The position numbers were made by a program, and so were the translations under genes. Shown here one piece after another: positions 16,725 through 26,086 of a stretch of DNA of 64,000 bases (positions are counted from its first letter, which is position 1; each line of letters starts with the position of its first letter). The notes below the pieces were generated by a model. It was given only the letters and a program-made list of their open reading frames with translations, ran no database searches and was not told where the DNA came from. The stretch spans positions 372,001 through 436,000 of the forward strand of contig NZ_AYZR01000004.1 in assembly GCF_001436555.1 (NCBI RefSeq). Direction: 5' to 3'. The DNA is from Lentilactobacillus senioris DSM 24302 = JCM 17472. Lineage in GTDB: Bacteria > Bacillota > Bacilli > Lactobacillales > Lactobacillaceae.

Positions 16725-17543
16725 ATGGTGAATGATTTTCCACAAGCACTAACGATTGCTGGTACGGACAGTGGTGGCGGTGCTGGTGTTATGGCCGATA
16801 TTAAGACGATGCAAGAAAACCACGTTTTCGCTGCAGCGGTTGTGGTAGCAGTAACGGCTCAAAATACAATTGGGGTAACTGATTTTATGGCGATGCCTAC
16901 CAAGCTAATTGATGAGCAGTTCCAAGCCGTAGCCGAAGATTTAAAGATTCGGGCAGTGAAAACGGGGATGCTTGCTGATAGCCAAAGTGTGAAAACGGTA
17001 GTGGCTAACTTACAAAAGTATGATTTTGGTCCCTTAACGGTGGATCCGGTAATGATCGCTAAGGGCGGCGCTAGACTATTAGCAGAAGATGCTATTGCGA
17101 CGGTCCGAGATGAATTACTACCATTAGCTACCATTTTGACACCGAACTTACCAGAAGCTGAAGTGTTAACGGAAATGCACATTCGTGATGAAGCTACCAT
17201 GCAATTAGCCGGTCACCGACTACAAGAACTAGGAGCCAAGAACGTGATTGTTAAGGGTGGTCATGAAACTAGCGATACCGCTAATGACTTTGTCCTACTA
17301 GAAAATGGTGAATCTTTCTGGGTATCAGCGCCTAGAGTAGAAACTAATAGAACTCACGGAACCGGCGATACTTTATCGTCAGCAATTACTGCCGAACTAG
17401 CCAAGGGTGCGGACGTTAAAACCGCAATTCAAAGAGCTAAACGGTATGTTTCTGCTACCATCGCTAACGGAATTGAAGTAGGGCACGGTCACGGTCCATT
17501 GAATCACTGGGCTGGTCGGCAACTTAAGGAGGAAGATGATTAA
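16725..17543 (+). CDS. thiD: hydroxymethylpyrimidine/phosphomethylpyrimidine kinase
   Basis: A 272-residue kinase converting HMP to HMP-pyrophosphate in thiamine salvage. Start at ATG 16725, behind AAGGAGGGA, four bases after the thiM stop; an in-frame ATG at 16701 lies inside thiM. The family signature ALTIAGTDSGGGAGVMADIK is at the N-terminus. VDPVMIAKGG near residue 106, ILTPNLPEAEVLT near 137, and the anion-hole motif THGTGDTLSSAI near 210 complete the ribokinase fold. The stop overlaps the start of thiE. Confidence 0.94.
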   Translation: MVNDFPQALTIAGTDSGGGAGVMADIKTMQENHVFAAAVVVAVTAQNTIGVTDFMAMPTKLIDEQFQAVAEDLKIRAVKTGMLADSQSVKTVVANLQKYDFGPLTVDPVMIAKGGARLLAEDAIATVRDELLPLATILTPNLPEAEVLTEMHIRDEATMQLAGHRLQELGAKNVIVKGGHETSDTANDFVLLENGESFWVSAPRVETNRTHGTGDTLSSAITAELAKGADVKTAIQRAKRYVSATIANGIEVGHGHGPLNHWAGRQLKEEDD

Positions 17544-18193
17544 TGAGTGTTACATTTGAACCAGGGCTACTGAGAGCTTATTTCGTAGCAGGAACGCAAG
17601 ATTTGACGGGGTTAAGAGATTTACCTAGCCTATTAGATGAAGCCATTGAAGCAGGAATTACTGCCTTTCAATTTCGAGAAAAGGGGCCTAATGCCTTAAC
17701 TGGAGTGGCTAAACGAGAACTAGCAGAAATTTTGCAAAAACGGTGTTTAAAGGCCAATATTCCGTTCATCATTGATGATGATCTTGATCTAGCATTAGAG
17801 CTTAATGCTGATGGTATCCACGTGGGACAAAAAGACGATAAAATTGAAACCGTCGTGGAACGCATTTCTGTTCGCCAAATGTTTGTCGGACTTTCTGCTA
17901 ACACGGTGGAACAGGTTGAAGCAGCTAATCAATTTGACCGGGTAGCTTATATTGGTTCCGGACCAATCTTTCCGACTCAATCTAAAGACGATGCTGATCC
18001 CGCAATTGGGGTTGCCGGCCTAACTGACCTGGTGAAGGTTAGCAAAAAGCCAGTAGTAGCAATTGGTGGGATTGCCGAAAATAATATCGACCAATTACGA
18101 GGTTCCGGCGCTGACGGAGCTGCTGTAATTTCAATGATTTCTAAAAGTGAAAATGTTGATAAATCAGTATCAATTATTAAAGAAGTTTTCTAA
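17543..18193 (+). CDS. thiE: thiamine-phosphate synthase
   Basis: A 216-residue TIM-barrel enzyme joining HMP-PP and thiazole phosphate. Motifs: QFREKGPN (substrate phosphate), FIIDDDLDLALELNADGIHVGQKDD (Mg2+ and HMP-PP) and YIGSGPIFPTQSKDD (pyrophosphate loop), then VAIGGIAENN. The ATG overlaps the thiD stop by one base (TAATG), which implies translational coupling. A terminator follows at 18232. Confidence 0.95.
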   Translation: MSVTFEPGLLRAYFVAGTQDLTGLRDLPSLLDEAIEAGITAFQFREKGPNALTGVAKRELAEILQKRCLKANIPFIIDDDLDLALELNADGIHVGQKDDKIETVVERISVRQMFVGLSANTVEQVEAANQFDRVAYIGSGPIFPTQSKDDADPAIGVAGLTDLVKVSKKPVVAIGGIAENNIDQLRGSGADGAAVISMISKSENVDKSVSIIKEVF

Positions 18194-18231
18194 CATAAGA
18201 TTACAAAACGATTACTAAAATTTCATTTTTG

Positions 18232-18272
18232 ATAAATTCGGGCGGAATATTTTCCAAACCGAATTTTTTTAG
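18232..18272 (+). terminator. terminator of the thiMDE operon
   Basis: AATTCGG / CCGAATT with a 15-base loop and seven T. Confidence 0.7.
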
Positions 18273-18321
18273 TTAAAGTGGTAATTGAGGGATAATTTAA
18301 TAGCTTAGAGAGGGATAAATT

Positions 18322-19875
18322 ATGAGAAACGGATTTAAGTTGATGATAGCTGGGGCCTTTTTAGGTGTGGGATTGGCAGCTACACCAATTAATGGATATG
18401 CTGCTAACGTTATCGAAGCACCTGGCGTAGCTAATGAAGTTAAAGTAATAAATTCTGGAAATGTTTTAAGTACATATTCGGATGATGAATTGAACACGGT
18501 TAACAATTCTTCTCCTAATGGAAATACATCTAAGAAGTATAAAAAGTACGAATTAGATCCTAACGAAAATATTACCGCTAATACCTACAGAACTATTAGT
18601 GGCAGTTCTCAAAGTAATAGTTTTTCAACACAATGGTACTTACCTGATGGGTTTAACGTATCCGACCTGCAACATGGTAACTTCCAAAGTGTGGCGCTAG
18701 ATGACGAAGATAACATTTACTTTGTTGAATCTAACGGAACCGGGACTAATAGGGGGGCAATTGTTAAGTTCAACCTTAGTGAGCTTAATGATTTAGGATT
18801 AGATACCAACATTACTGGAATCTGGATGGCTTTTGAATACTTCAATCCATATACCGATGAGGGTAAAGAACATAATAAAGAGTACCAAGAAGCATACAAA
18901 AAGTTACCTTTTGCAAAGAAAACCGCGTTAGAAAATACGATTGATAAAAATGAACTGTGGAAAAACAACCAAGTGAACTATAAAAATAGTGCTAAGACAC
19001 ACTACCAAGCTTGGAAACTTAAAAAAGCTCAGTATGCTAAATACACCACTAGCAAATACAAACCAGCTACCCGCAAGAAGTTTAAGAAGTTAGTAACCAA
19101 GGCTAAGAACAAAATGGCCGTTTGGATGAGCAGCTACCAAAAGCACAAGCAAAAAGTTACCGCTTATAACAAGAAGATTACTGGCTACAACAATACTTTG
19201 GCTGGATACCAAAAACAAATTGATGACGCTAAAGCAAGTAACCCAGAAATGTTCCAAAATGCGGCGATTGCTCAAACTGCTCAATTAAGTCCACTTATTG
19301 ACATTGGTCACGGACAAACATTGACTTTCAACCCTGCTAACAAGCATTTGTACTTGGCGGAAGATGAAACTTTAAGTGATCTAAGCATTAGTGATAACAA
19401 CGAAGTTTTGGAAATGGATCCCCATACCTTACAACCATTGCGTGAATACAGATTCAAGATGTTACACGATAATTCTAATTTCCAATTGCATACATTAGCC
19501 TTTGATTCTGAAGGAAATGCATACTGGGGTCGTAAAAAAGGTTCCGGTTATATGCTGTTCCATGGTAGATTAGATGAAAATGAAGTCAAATTTGCACCAA
19601 GTAAAACCATCGTAGGCAAACGGGGCGGTAACACTAACCAATTTGTAGCCGTTAACCCACAAAATAACAGAGTTTACTTTGTTTCAGATGATATTTTGAC
19701 CTCTATTCCAGCCGACAAAGTTCGTGATGGGGTCTTTAGTGCAAAAGATATTCATTATCAAGTATTTAATTCTAAGCGAGAATTTGAAGGTCTAGCCTTT
19801 GATCAATCTGGTTATGGCTACTTATTAATGCTTTGGCCACCAGAGTTAATGAAGTCTAGTCAACCATTGAATTAA
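18322..19875 (+). CDS. secreted propeller-like surface protein with Lys-rich insert
   Basis: A 517-residue protein with a signal peptide (MRNGFKLMIAGAFLGVGLAA, cleavage near NGYAA). Four stretches look like beta-propeller blades: VALDDEDNIYFVES, TFNPANKHLYLAED, LAFDSEGNAYWG and VAVNPQNNRVYFVSDD. Between the first and second blade, residues about 180-315 form a Lys/Tyr-rich, mostly helical insert (KKAQYAKYTTSKYKPATRKK), probably a coiled coil. No LPXTG or membrane anchor is seen, so it is released or held by charge. Family not recognised. Ribosome site AGAGAGGGAT; own promoter and terminator. Confidence 0.72.
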   Translation: MRNGFKLMIAGAFLGVGLAATPINGYAANVIEAPGVANEVKVINSGNVLSTYSDDELNTVNNSSPNGNTSKKYKKYELDPNENITANTYRTISGSSQSNSFSTQWYLPDGFNVSDLQHGNFQSVALDDEDNIYFVESNGTGTNRGAIVKFNLSELNDLGLDTNITGIWMAFEYFNPYTDEGKEHNKEYQEAYKKLPFAKKTALENTIDKNELWKNNQVNYKNSAKTHYQAWKLKKAQYAKYTTSKYKPATRKKFKKLVTKAKNKMAVWMSSYQKHKQKVTAYNKKITGYNNTLAGYQKQIDDAKASNPEMFQNAAIAQTAQLSPLIDIGHGQTLTFNPANKHLYLAEDETLSDLSISDNNEVLEMDPHTLQPLREYRFKMLHDNSNFQLHTLAFDSEGNAYWGRKKGSGYMLFHGRLDENEVKFAPSKTIVGKRGGNTNQFVAVNPQNNRVYFVSDDILTSIPADKVRDGVFSAKDIHYQVFNSKREFEGLAFDQSGYGYLLMLWPPELMKSSQPLN

Positions 19876-19885
19876 ATTTTAATGA

Positions 19886-19922
19886 GACAATAAAAAAGCA
19901 AGCCATTGGCTTGCTTTTTTGT
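19886..19922 (+). terminator. Rho-independent terminator
   Basis: AAAAAAGCAAGCCA / TGGCTTGCTTTTTT hairpin. Confidence 0.85.
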
Positions 19923-19926
19923 TTAA

Positions 19927-20061
<135 letters not shown>

Positions 20062-20157
20062 TTAATACAAAATTTATCCGCTAAGTTGCTTCATTTACTT
20101 GTTGGTGTGATATACTCGTCAGTATTAATTTATGAGGTTAACTTTTGGAGGAATGAT

Positions 20158-22098
20158 ATGAGCTATTTAGAGTTACGGGACATTCGCAAGTCTTATTATC
20201 TCGGTAACGAAGAGTTTAAGGTGCTAAAAGGAATCAATTTAAACTTTGACCGGGGGGAATTTGTTTCCATTTTAGGAGAATCCGGGGGCGGAAAGTCCAC
20301 TCTGATGAATATTATTGGGGGCTTAGATTCCAATTATGAAGGTGACGTATTACTTAAGGGAGAATCCCTGCGTCACGATACTGCCAAACAATTAGATGCC
20401 TACCGAAGACAAACGATTGGGTTTATTTTCCAAAACTTCAATTTGATCAGCCACTTAACGGTCTTACAAAACGTGATGGTTTCCTTAGAAATGACCACGT
20501 TGTCGCATAAAGAACAAGAGGACCGGGCCAAAGAATTGTTAGCTAAGGTGGGCTTGACTGATCACATGAAGAAGTTTCCGAACCAATTATCGGGGGGCCA
20601 AAAGCAACGGGTAGCCATTGCCCGGGCGCTAGCCTCTGATCCGGAAATCATCATTGCGGACGAACCAACTGGAGCCTTGGATAGTGAAAACACTAAAGAA
20701 ATTTTGCAACTGTTAGACGAAATCGCGGCTGACGGTAAATTAGTCATCACGGTTACCCACTCCCAAACGGTAGCCGACTATGGAACCCGAATTGTTCGGT
20801 TAGCCGATGGTCAGATTAGTGAAGACACTACTTTGAAGCCAGCTTATCCGGCTGCTAGTGATAACGAGCTAACCACTCACACCCTGCGGTTTGGAGCAAC
20901 GCTGAAAATGGCGTTAGATAACATGCGCTACAATTTTAAGCGTAATCTCTTAATTATTATCGGCGCCGCTATCGGGATTTTCTCGGTAATCTTGATGCAG
21001 GGGCTAGGTAACGGGGTACAAGGTTACATTAATCATGAAATTTACTCCCAAATCAACCCGAATGCCGTTCAAGTAGCTAAGAATATTTCTGCTGATGAAT
21101 TGGCGGATGGATCTAACAAGGTCAACTTAACCGATAAGGACCAGCAACGGTTCGAAAGTATTAAGAACGTTAAGGATGTTCAAAAGGGGTATTACGTCCA
21201 AGGTGGCACTCGTTTGCAACGGGGAAAGAAGACCGCTAATTTGCAAATAATGCAAACCTACAACGATACCATTAAGAAAAACTCAATTAAAAAGGGATCG
21301 GCACCCAAAACCGGTGAAATTTTGTTAACTAAGGAAAATGCTCAGAAGTTTAACAAGCAAGATCCGAATGCCATGATCGGCAAGAAGATTGTTTACACCC
21401 AAACGGTAATGAACTCTAAGAAACAGCCAGTCCAATTGAAGAAAATGTTGAAGGTTAGTGGAATTGCCGCTGCCAATTCTGGTGCTACTTCGATTACTTA
21501 CGATACGTTAAACCAAATGTATGATGCTAAAAACGTGAAATTGGCTCCCAACTTTATGACCGTGGTGATTAAGGGAAACGCTAAGAACGTTAAGCCAGTG
21601 CAAACTCAAATCAAGAGTTACAAGACCGGCAAAAAAGCAACTTACACTATTACTGGTGCTGGAGCGATCGTCGATACGTTAAATACTTACATTGATTTGG
21701 CGGTAAACGTGTTGGCTGCGATTGCTGGGATTTCACTATTAGTCTCTGCCATCATGATTATCGTTGTGCTTTACATCAGTGTTTCTGAACGAACTAAGGA
21801 AATCGGAATTTTGCGGGCATTGGGCGCTTCTAAGGGGAGCATTCGTAACTTGTTCTTCTCCGAAGCCTTCTTCATTGGCTTGTTCTCAGCTATCTTGGCC
21901 GTTGTGTTGGCCTTGTTGATTCAAGTCGGAGCTAACTCGTTATCTCAATCAGGAATTCACTATGCAATTATGCAGATCTCAGGTGGAAACATTGCTTTTG
22001 GGGTCATTATTTCAATTGTAATTAGCTTACTTGCAGCCTTGGCACCAGCAGGTCGGGCCGCTAGATTGGATCCAATTGAAAGCTTGAGTTACGAATAG
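20158..22098 (+). CDS. MacB-type ABC exporter, ATPase fused to permease
   Basis: A 646-residue fusion. Start at ATG 20158 behind TTTTGGAGGAATG; the upstream in-frame ATG at 20086 would add a hydrophobic but ribosome-site-free stretch. The ATPase covers residues 1-230: Walker A GESGGGKST, Q-loop FIFQNFN, signature LSGGQKQRVAIARAL, Walker B IIIADEPTGALD, H-loop VTHSQ. The permease has one helix near residues 260-280, a large outside domain (about 290-510) and three C-terminal helices with SERTKEIGILRALGASKG of FtsX/MacB permeases. It probably exports a peptide or confers peptide resistance. Confidence 0.9.
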   Translation: MSYLELRDIRKSYYLGNEEFKVLKGINLNFDRGEFVSILGESGGGKSTLMNIIGGLDSNYEGDVLLKGESLRHDTAKQLDAYRRQTIGFIFQNFNLISHLTVLQNVMVSLEMTTLSHKEQEDRAKELLAKVGLTDHMKKFPNQLSGGQKQRVAIARALASDPEIIIADEPTGALDSENTKEILQLLDEIAADGKLVITVTHSQTVADYGTRIVRLADGQISEDTTLKPAYPAASDNELTTHTLRFGATLKMALDNMRYNFKRNLLIIIGAAIGIFSVILMQGLGNGVQGYINHEIYSQINPNAVQVAKNISADELADGSNKVNLTDKDQQRFESIKNVKDVQKGYYVQGGTRLQRGKKTANLQIMQTYNDTIKKNSIKKGSAPKTGEILLTKENAQKFNKQDPNAMIGKKIVYTQTVMNSKKQPVQLKKMLKVSGIAAANSGATSITYDTLNQMYDAKNVKLAPNFMTVVIKGNAKNVKPVQTQIKSYKTGKKATYTITGAGAIVDTLNTYIDLAVNVLAAIAGISLLVSAIMIIVVLYISVSERTKEIGILRALGASKGSIRNLFFSEAFFIGLFSAILAVVLALLIQVGANSLSQSGIHYAIMQISGGNIAFGVIISIVISLLAALAPAGRAARLDPIESLSYE

Positions 22099-22138
22099 AA
22101 AATAATTGAACTCAGCTGAATTGCGTATCAGCTTAATT

Positions 22139-22172
22139 AAAGGACCCCAGAATTATCTGGGGTCCTTTTAAT
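22139..22172 (+). terminator. Rho-independent terminator
   Basis: AAAGGACCCCAGA / TCTGGGGTCCTTTT hairpin. Confidence 0.85.
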
Positions 22173-22333
22173 TTGAAAAGTTGGTTTTGATTCACTTAAG
22201 AATTGCTATCAATCCCTTATGCTGTAGGTGTTCGTACTAATAAAACTTCGGACTACTTGTTTTAGTTACTTCCTAATAATATAGACCTTGTGAAAAGGGC
22301 CCTTGGATCAATCCAGACAAAGGAATGAGTCCA

Positions 22334-22882
22334 ATGAAGTATCCAAGAGAAGCAACTGACGTTTTTGAAACGCCCCAACAAGCAGCGTTTGAATTCTTAT
22401 TAACTGGTGACCACCAAAATGTTATTTATGGTGCTATCAAACGGCTGCATATTTATCGAAGCTATGAAGCATATGACGATCTAGTACAAGAAGGTCGACT
22501 GGCATTTGTTCGGAGCTACTTAAGAGCTCCGGAGGCTGTTCGTAAGAATGAACATAAATTATTAGTATATATCTACCAAGGAGTTTATTGGCACCTCCTT
22601 AATTGTTTAGACCAATTCCGCCGCAAAGGAGAGCATCAGACGGAAGTAACCACGCTACCGGTACAAGCCACCGACTTAGAGCCGACGCTGGAAACTAACC
22701 AATTGTACCAGCAATTACTATCGGTATTAAGTCCTAACGAACGGCGTTATCTGACAGCCGCTTATGTTCGAGGGCTCAACGTGTCCGAAATGGCACGTGA
22801 GTTTGAGGTATCGCGCAAGACGATTTACTGGTGGAAAGCCGGCGTGGCACAAAAAGCCAAAATAATTTGGCACAAAGGGTAA
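22334..22882 (+). CDS. sigma-70-like factor (ComX/SigH-like)
   Basis: A 182-residue protein with two sigma regions. Residues about 42-100 give region 2, including YDDLVQEGRLAFVRSYLR and a long helix ending in FRRKGEH. Residues about 125-178 give region 4 with a helix-turn-helix (GLNVSEMAREFEVSRKTIYWW). There is no region 1.2 or 3. I prefer ATG 22334, nine bases after AAAGGA; ATG 22325 touches the ribosome site. It precedes DUF1659 and DUF2922 genes, a linkage seen in other Firmicutes. It could be the competence or a stress sigma factor. Confidence 0.75.
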   Translation: MKYPREATDVFETPQQAAFEFLLTGDHQNVIYGAIKRLHIYRSYEAYDDLVQEGRLAFVRSYLRAPEAVRKNEHKLLVYIYQGVYWHLLNCLDQFRRKGEHQTEVTTLPVQATDLEPTLETNQLYQQLLSVLSPNERRYLTAAYVRGLNVSEMAREFEVSRKTIYWWKAGVAQKAKIIWHKG

Positions 22883-22967
22883 CACATTGTGGCTGTCGAT
22901 TGGTTACTAATAGATGTAACCGGTTGGCGCCACCGATTACTAAACTAATATAGAGGAGTTCACTATC

Positions 22968-23168
22968 ATGAAGAAACAATGGCTTAAATCTAGTATGACC
23001 GTTATCAGCGTTGGCGAAAAGGAAGATAAAACCCTTAAGCGGACATTCAGTCACCTTAAGCAAGACGCAACGGCAGAACAATTGGCGGGCTTTCAAACCG
23101 CATTGGAAACTTTAATCATCGGCCAAGTCTCTGGCCTTAACATCACCGACAGTAGTGTAGTTGCCTAG
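22968..23168 (+). CDS. DUF1659 family protein
   Basis: A 66-residue soluble protein, ATG behind AGAGGAGT. The pattern TVISVGEKEDKTLKRTF followed by an amphipathic helix (TAEQLAGFQTALETLI) and a closing strand matches DUF1659. Function is unknown. It is always small and usually beside a DUF2922 gene, as here (23 bases apart), so the two products may form a complex. Located downstream of the sigma factor gene in the same direction. Confidence 0.75.
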   Translation: MKKQWLKSSMTVISVGEKEDKTLKRTFSHLKQDATAEQLAGFQTALETLIIGQVSGLNITDSSVVA

Positions 23169-23191
23169 TCTAATTAATTGGAGGAAGAATA

Positions 23192-23422
23192 ATGAAACAT
23201 TTAGAATTGATCTACCGCAATAGTGATTCTAAGTTAACCACCTTACGGTTAACTTACGCGCAAGAAAACTTAACGGAAGCTGCCACTAAGAAAGCGATGC
23301 AAGATATTGCTGCTTTGAAAATGTTTGATAATAACGGAGTGAATCCGTATGTTGAACCGGTAGCTGCTCGTTATGTGGAAACTAATACCGATCCGATCTT
23401 CGATACCCGTTCCGCTTCATAA
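23192..23422 (+). CDS. DUF2922 family protein
   Basis: A 76-residue soluble protein with ATG behind TTGGAGGAAG. The start MKHLELIYRNSDSKLTTLRL and the following helix (NLTEAATKKAMQDIAAL) match DUF2922. The C-terminal VEPVAARYVETNTDPIFD is also typical. Function unknown; partner of the DUF1659 protein upstream. A terminator (23447-23476) ends the unit. Confidence 0.77.
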   Translation: MKHLELIYRNSDSKLTTLRLTYAQENLTEAATKKAMQDIAALKMFDNNGVNPYVEPVAARYVETNTDPIFDTRSAS

Positions 23423-23446
23423 CCATTAACTAATACCTCTAACAAA

Positions 23447-23476
23447 CAAAAAGCCCCTGACATCAGGGGCTTTTTA
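23447..23476 (+). terminator. Rho-independent terminator
   Basis: AAAAAGCCCCTGA / TCAGGGGCTTTTT hairpin. Confidence 0.88.
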
Positions 23477-23861
23477 TGGTTAAAATAGGCAATTGAGGAA
23501 AGAAAATCGAATAAATTCTTAAAATAATCATATATGAACCTAATAAGAATCTTTTGTGAAATACATGTGTAAAAGCGGAGATGACAGACTTTACGAGCGA
23601 AATTTTAGCTTTAACTAATTTTGACATAAAACGGCCGCAAAAGTTGATTTAAAGCGGTTTGGAATTTTACAAACATAACAGTTTGGTGACACTAACCGAT
23701 TAAGCTTGCCTGGTCCAATTTGGGCGTTTATACTGATGTTTGTAAAGTTCAAGACCTCCTAAAATAATCGCTGTTGATAATAAAATAACAATCGTGATAT
23801 AATTTTTCGGGAGCTCGATGAGCTACATAAATAATTTTATTTCAGTATGGAGGATTTTATA
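23477..23861 (+). promoter_or_regulatory. long leader and promoter of S-layer gene A
   Basis: No gene is visible in this 385-base stretch. Promoter: TTGATA (23774-23779), 18-base spacer, TATAAT (23798-23803). The 5'UTR carries the small hairpin AGCTCGATGAGCT (23812-23824). GGAGG at 23850 is the ribosome site for ATG 23862. From 23785 onward the sequence is nearly identical to the inverted copy ahead of S-layer gene B (32792 downward). Confidence 0.8.
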
Positions 23862-25130
23862 ATGCAATCTAGTTTGAAGAAATCATTATACGTTGGTTTA
23901 GCAGCCCTTGGCTTCGTAACCGTTGCCGGTGCAGCTAACGCTAACACTGCAAGTGCTAAAACTTACGCTAAAGTAACAAGCAACAAGTGGATTGGTGCTA
24001 CTGCAGCTAACAACATTACTTTCAATGGTAACAACGCCCTTTACACTAAGGCTGGTACTTTGAAAGGTGCTAAGACTGTAGCTACTACTACTACTTTGAA
24101 GCGTCTTGCTAAGTCAACTAGCAACAAGGACAACTTCGTAGCATACCGTGTTGCAACTACTAACCGCGGTTCAGTTTACTACAAGGTTGTATCACTTGAT
24201 AAAGACTACCGTGGCTGGATCTACGGTGGTAAGAGCACTGATAGCTTTGCTGGTGGTATCGAATCATACAGCACTACTAAGGATGCTAAAGATGTAACTA
24301 CTGCAACTTACAAGAAGTTTGCTCAAGTAGGTACTACTAATGATGGTACTATGTTAACTTACAAGGACCCAATGTACACTGTATACGGTTCAGGTCGTGC
24401 TATCAAAGATTCAACTCCATTCAAGAATGACGTATTGAAAGTTACTAAGACTGTAACTAGCTCACGTGATGGTAAAGAATGGTCATACGTTGAAGATGAA
24501 GCTAACACTTCTGTTAATGGTTGGATTCTTAGCTCAGCTTTGAAAGATGCTAACGGCGAAGTTCCTGCATCACAAGGTGTAACTATTAATGTTATTGACA
24601 AAGCTACGGGTAAAGTTGTTGCTACTCAAGTTGTTAAGTATACCGGTGCTGAAAATGGTACTATGAATGTAACTAATAGTACTGTAAACATTCCTGCTGG
24701 TTACTCAGCTGATAAGAACCCATGGGCAAAAGGTGCTGAATCTGTTGCCAAGGGTGGTTCAACAAACTACTACGTAAACCAAAAGGATAAAACTACTCAA
24801 ATTAACTTTGGTATGAAGAGTAACACTAACAACAAAGAAGCTGGTGTTACTGTAAATGTTGATTTTTACGATATGTTAAGTAAAGATCAAAAAGATAAGC
24901 TTGTTGCAGCTACAAAAGATGCAGCTAACCAAGTTGTTCAAGGTACTACTGTAACAACTAGTAACATCGAAAAGATTCTTGACCAAGCTGGCCTTAAGAA
25001 CTTTGACTTCACCGGTAAAGATGGTAAAACTTACACTGCAACTTATGTTAAAGTAACACCTGATTCAACTGTTGCTAACGCTTCAATTGTTAAGGGTATT
25101 GATGCTTACTTTAACATTGCTGCTAAGTAA
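23862..25130 (+). CDS. S-layer protein, Lactobacillus brevis type (paralogue A)
   Basis: A 422-residue secreted protein beginning [18 protein letters not shown], the signal peptide of the brevis/hilgardii/buchneri S-layer family. I place the start at 23862; an ATG 15 bases earlier contains the ribosome site. The N-terminal half ([48 protein letters not shown]) is the family's repeated, wall-binding domain. The C-terminal half from about residue 235 is variable ([18 protein letters not shown]). Codon use is strongly biased to GCT/ACT/AAC, suggesting high expression. The promoter is strong. Confidence 0.88.
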   Translation: MQSSLKKSLYVGLAALGFVTVAGAANANTASAKTYAKVTSNKWIGATAANNITFNGNNALYTKAGTLKGAKTVATTTTLKRLAKSTSNKDNFVAYRVATTNRGSVYYKVVSLDKDYRGWIYGGKSTDSFAGGIESYSTTKDAKDVTTATYKKFAQVGTTNDGTMLTYKDPMYTVYGSGRAIKDSTPFKNDVLKVTKTVTSSRDGKEWSYVEDEANTSVNGWILSSALKDANGEVPASQGVTINVIDKATGKVVATQVVKYTGAENGTMNVTNSTVNIPAGYSADKNPWAKGAESVAKGGSTNYYVNQKDKTTQINFGMKSNTNNKEAGVTVNVDFYDMLSKDQKDKLVAATKDAANQVVQGTTVTTSNIEKILDQAGLKNFDFTGKDGKTYTATYVKVTPDSTVANASIVKGIDAYFNIAAK

Positions 25131-25149
25131 TTTAATATATTTACCTTAT

Positions 25150-25181
25150 AAAAAGAGTGCTTAATTGCACTCTTTTTTTGT
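25150..25181 (+). terminator. Rho-independent terminator of S-layer gene A
   Basis: AAAAAGAGTGC-TTAATT-GCACTCTTTTTTT. Confidence 0.88.
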
Positions 25182-25270
25182 ACATAAAATTAAATTCTTT
25201 CTGCGCATTTTGAATTGTTATGATAAACTGAAAGGCGTTTAACAAAACAATTATTATTTTGTAGGAAATG

Positions 25271-25903
25271 TATGAATTCAAGTTTAAAAAAATCCCTATA
25301 TTTGGTCTTGCTGCTTTAGGTTTTGTAACTGTTGCTGGTACAGTAAACGCTAATAATTCTAGTGCTAAGACATACGCTAAAGCTACTAGTAACAAGTAGA
25401 TTGGTGCCGGTACTGACAATAATGTTGTGTTGAATGGTACCAATGCTCTTTACACTAAAGCTGGTACTTTAAAGGGTGCTAAGCTAGTTGCTTCTACTAC
25501 CACTTTGAAGAAGTTGGCTAAATCTAAGAATAGTGAAGATAACTTTGTTGCCTATCGTGTAGCTACAACTAATAAAGGTGCAGTTTATTACAAGGTAGTA
25601 TCCCTTGATAAGCAATATCGTGGTTGGATCTATGGTGGTAAGAGTACTAAGAGCTTTGCTGGTGGGGTGAAGAGCTACACTACTTTCAAGAATAGCAGTG
25701 TTAGTGCTTCTGATGCTAACAAGAACTTCACTTTCAAGAAGACTGGGACCACTAATAATGGAACTATGTTGACTTATAAAGCTCCTATGTACACCGCTTA
25801 TGGTGCTGGTCGAGTAATCAAGAGCTCAGCTGCTTATAAGAATGATGTTTTAACCATTACTAAGCAAGGAACGCGGACTCGTGAAGGCGATTAATGGGTA
25901 TAC
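25271..25903 (+). pseudogene. S-layer paralogue C, 5' part of a split pseudogene
   Basis: The start (ATGAATTCAAGTTTAAAAAA) encodes the S-layer signal peptide but has a two-base deletion after SLY, then the frame resumes as [21 protein letters not shown] nonsense TAG replaces the Trp codon after SNK (25396-25398). A further TAA at 25892 replaces the Gln of EGDQWVYV. The fragment ends at GTATAC (25898-25903), where a 4.9-kb segment begins; the same reading continues at 30837. Three lesions plus the insertion show that the gene is dead. Confidence 0.9.
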
Positions 25904-26086
25904 TTAAATTGAACAGTTTATTTTAAATTAATTTGTTGATATCAATCTTAGGAAAGCAGGATTTTGCACTTATTTCAAGAGTATTTAGAGAAGTATTGTT
26001 ATTTAGAAGAATTTATATTATACTTTCGGTGTTTAATCTAGGTGTACCCAGTTTGATTAAGGATGCTTTGTTTTGGAGGAGTTTCT

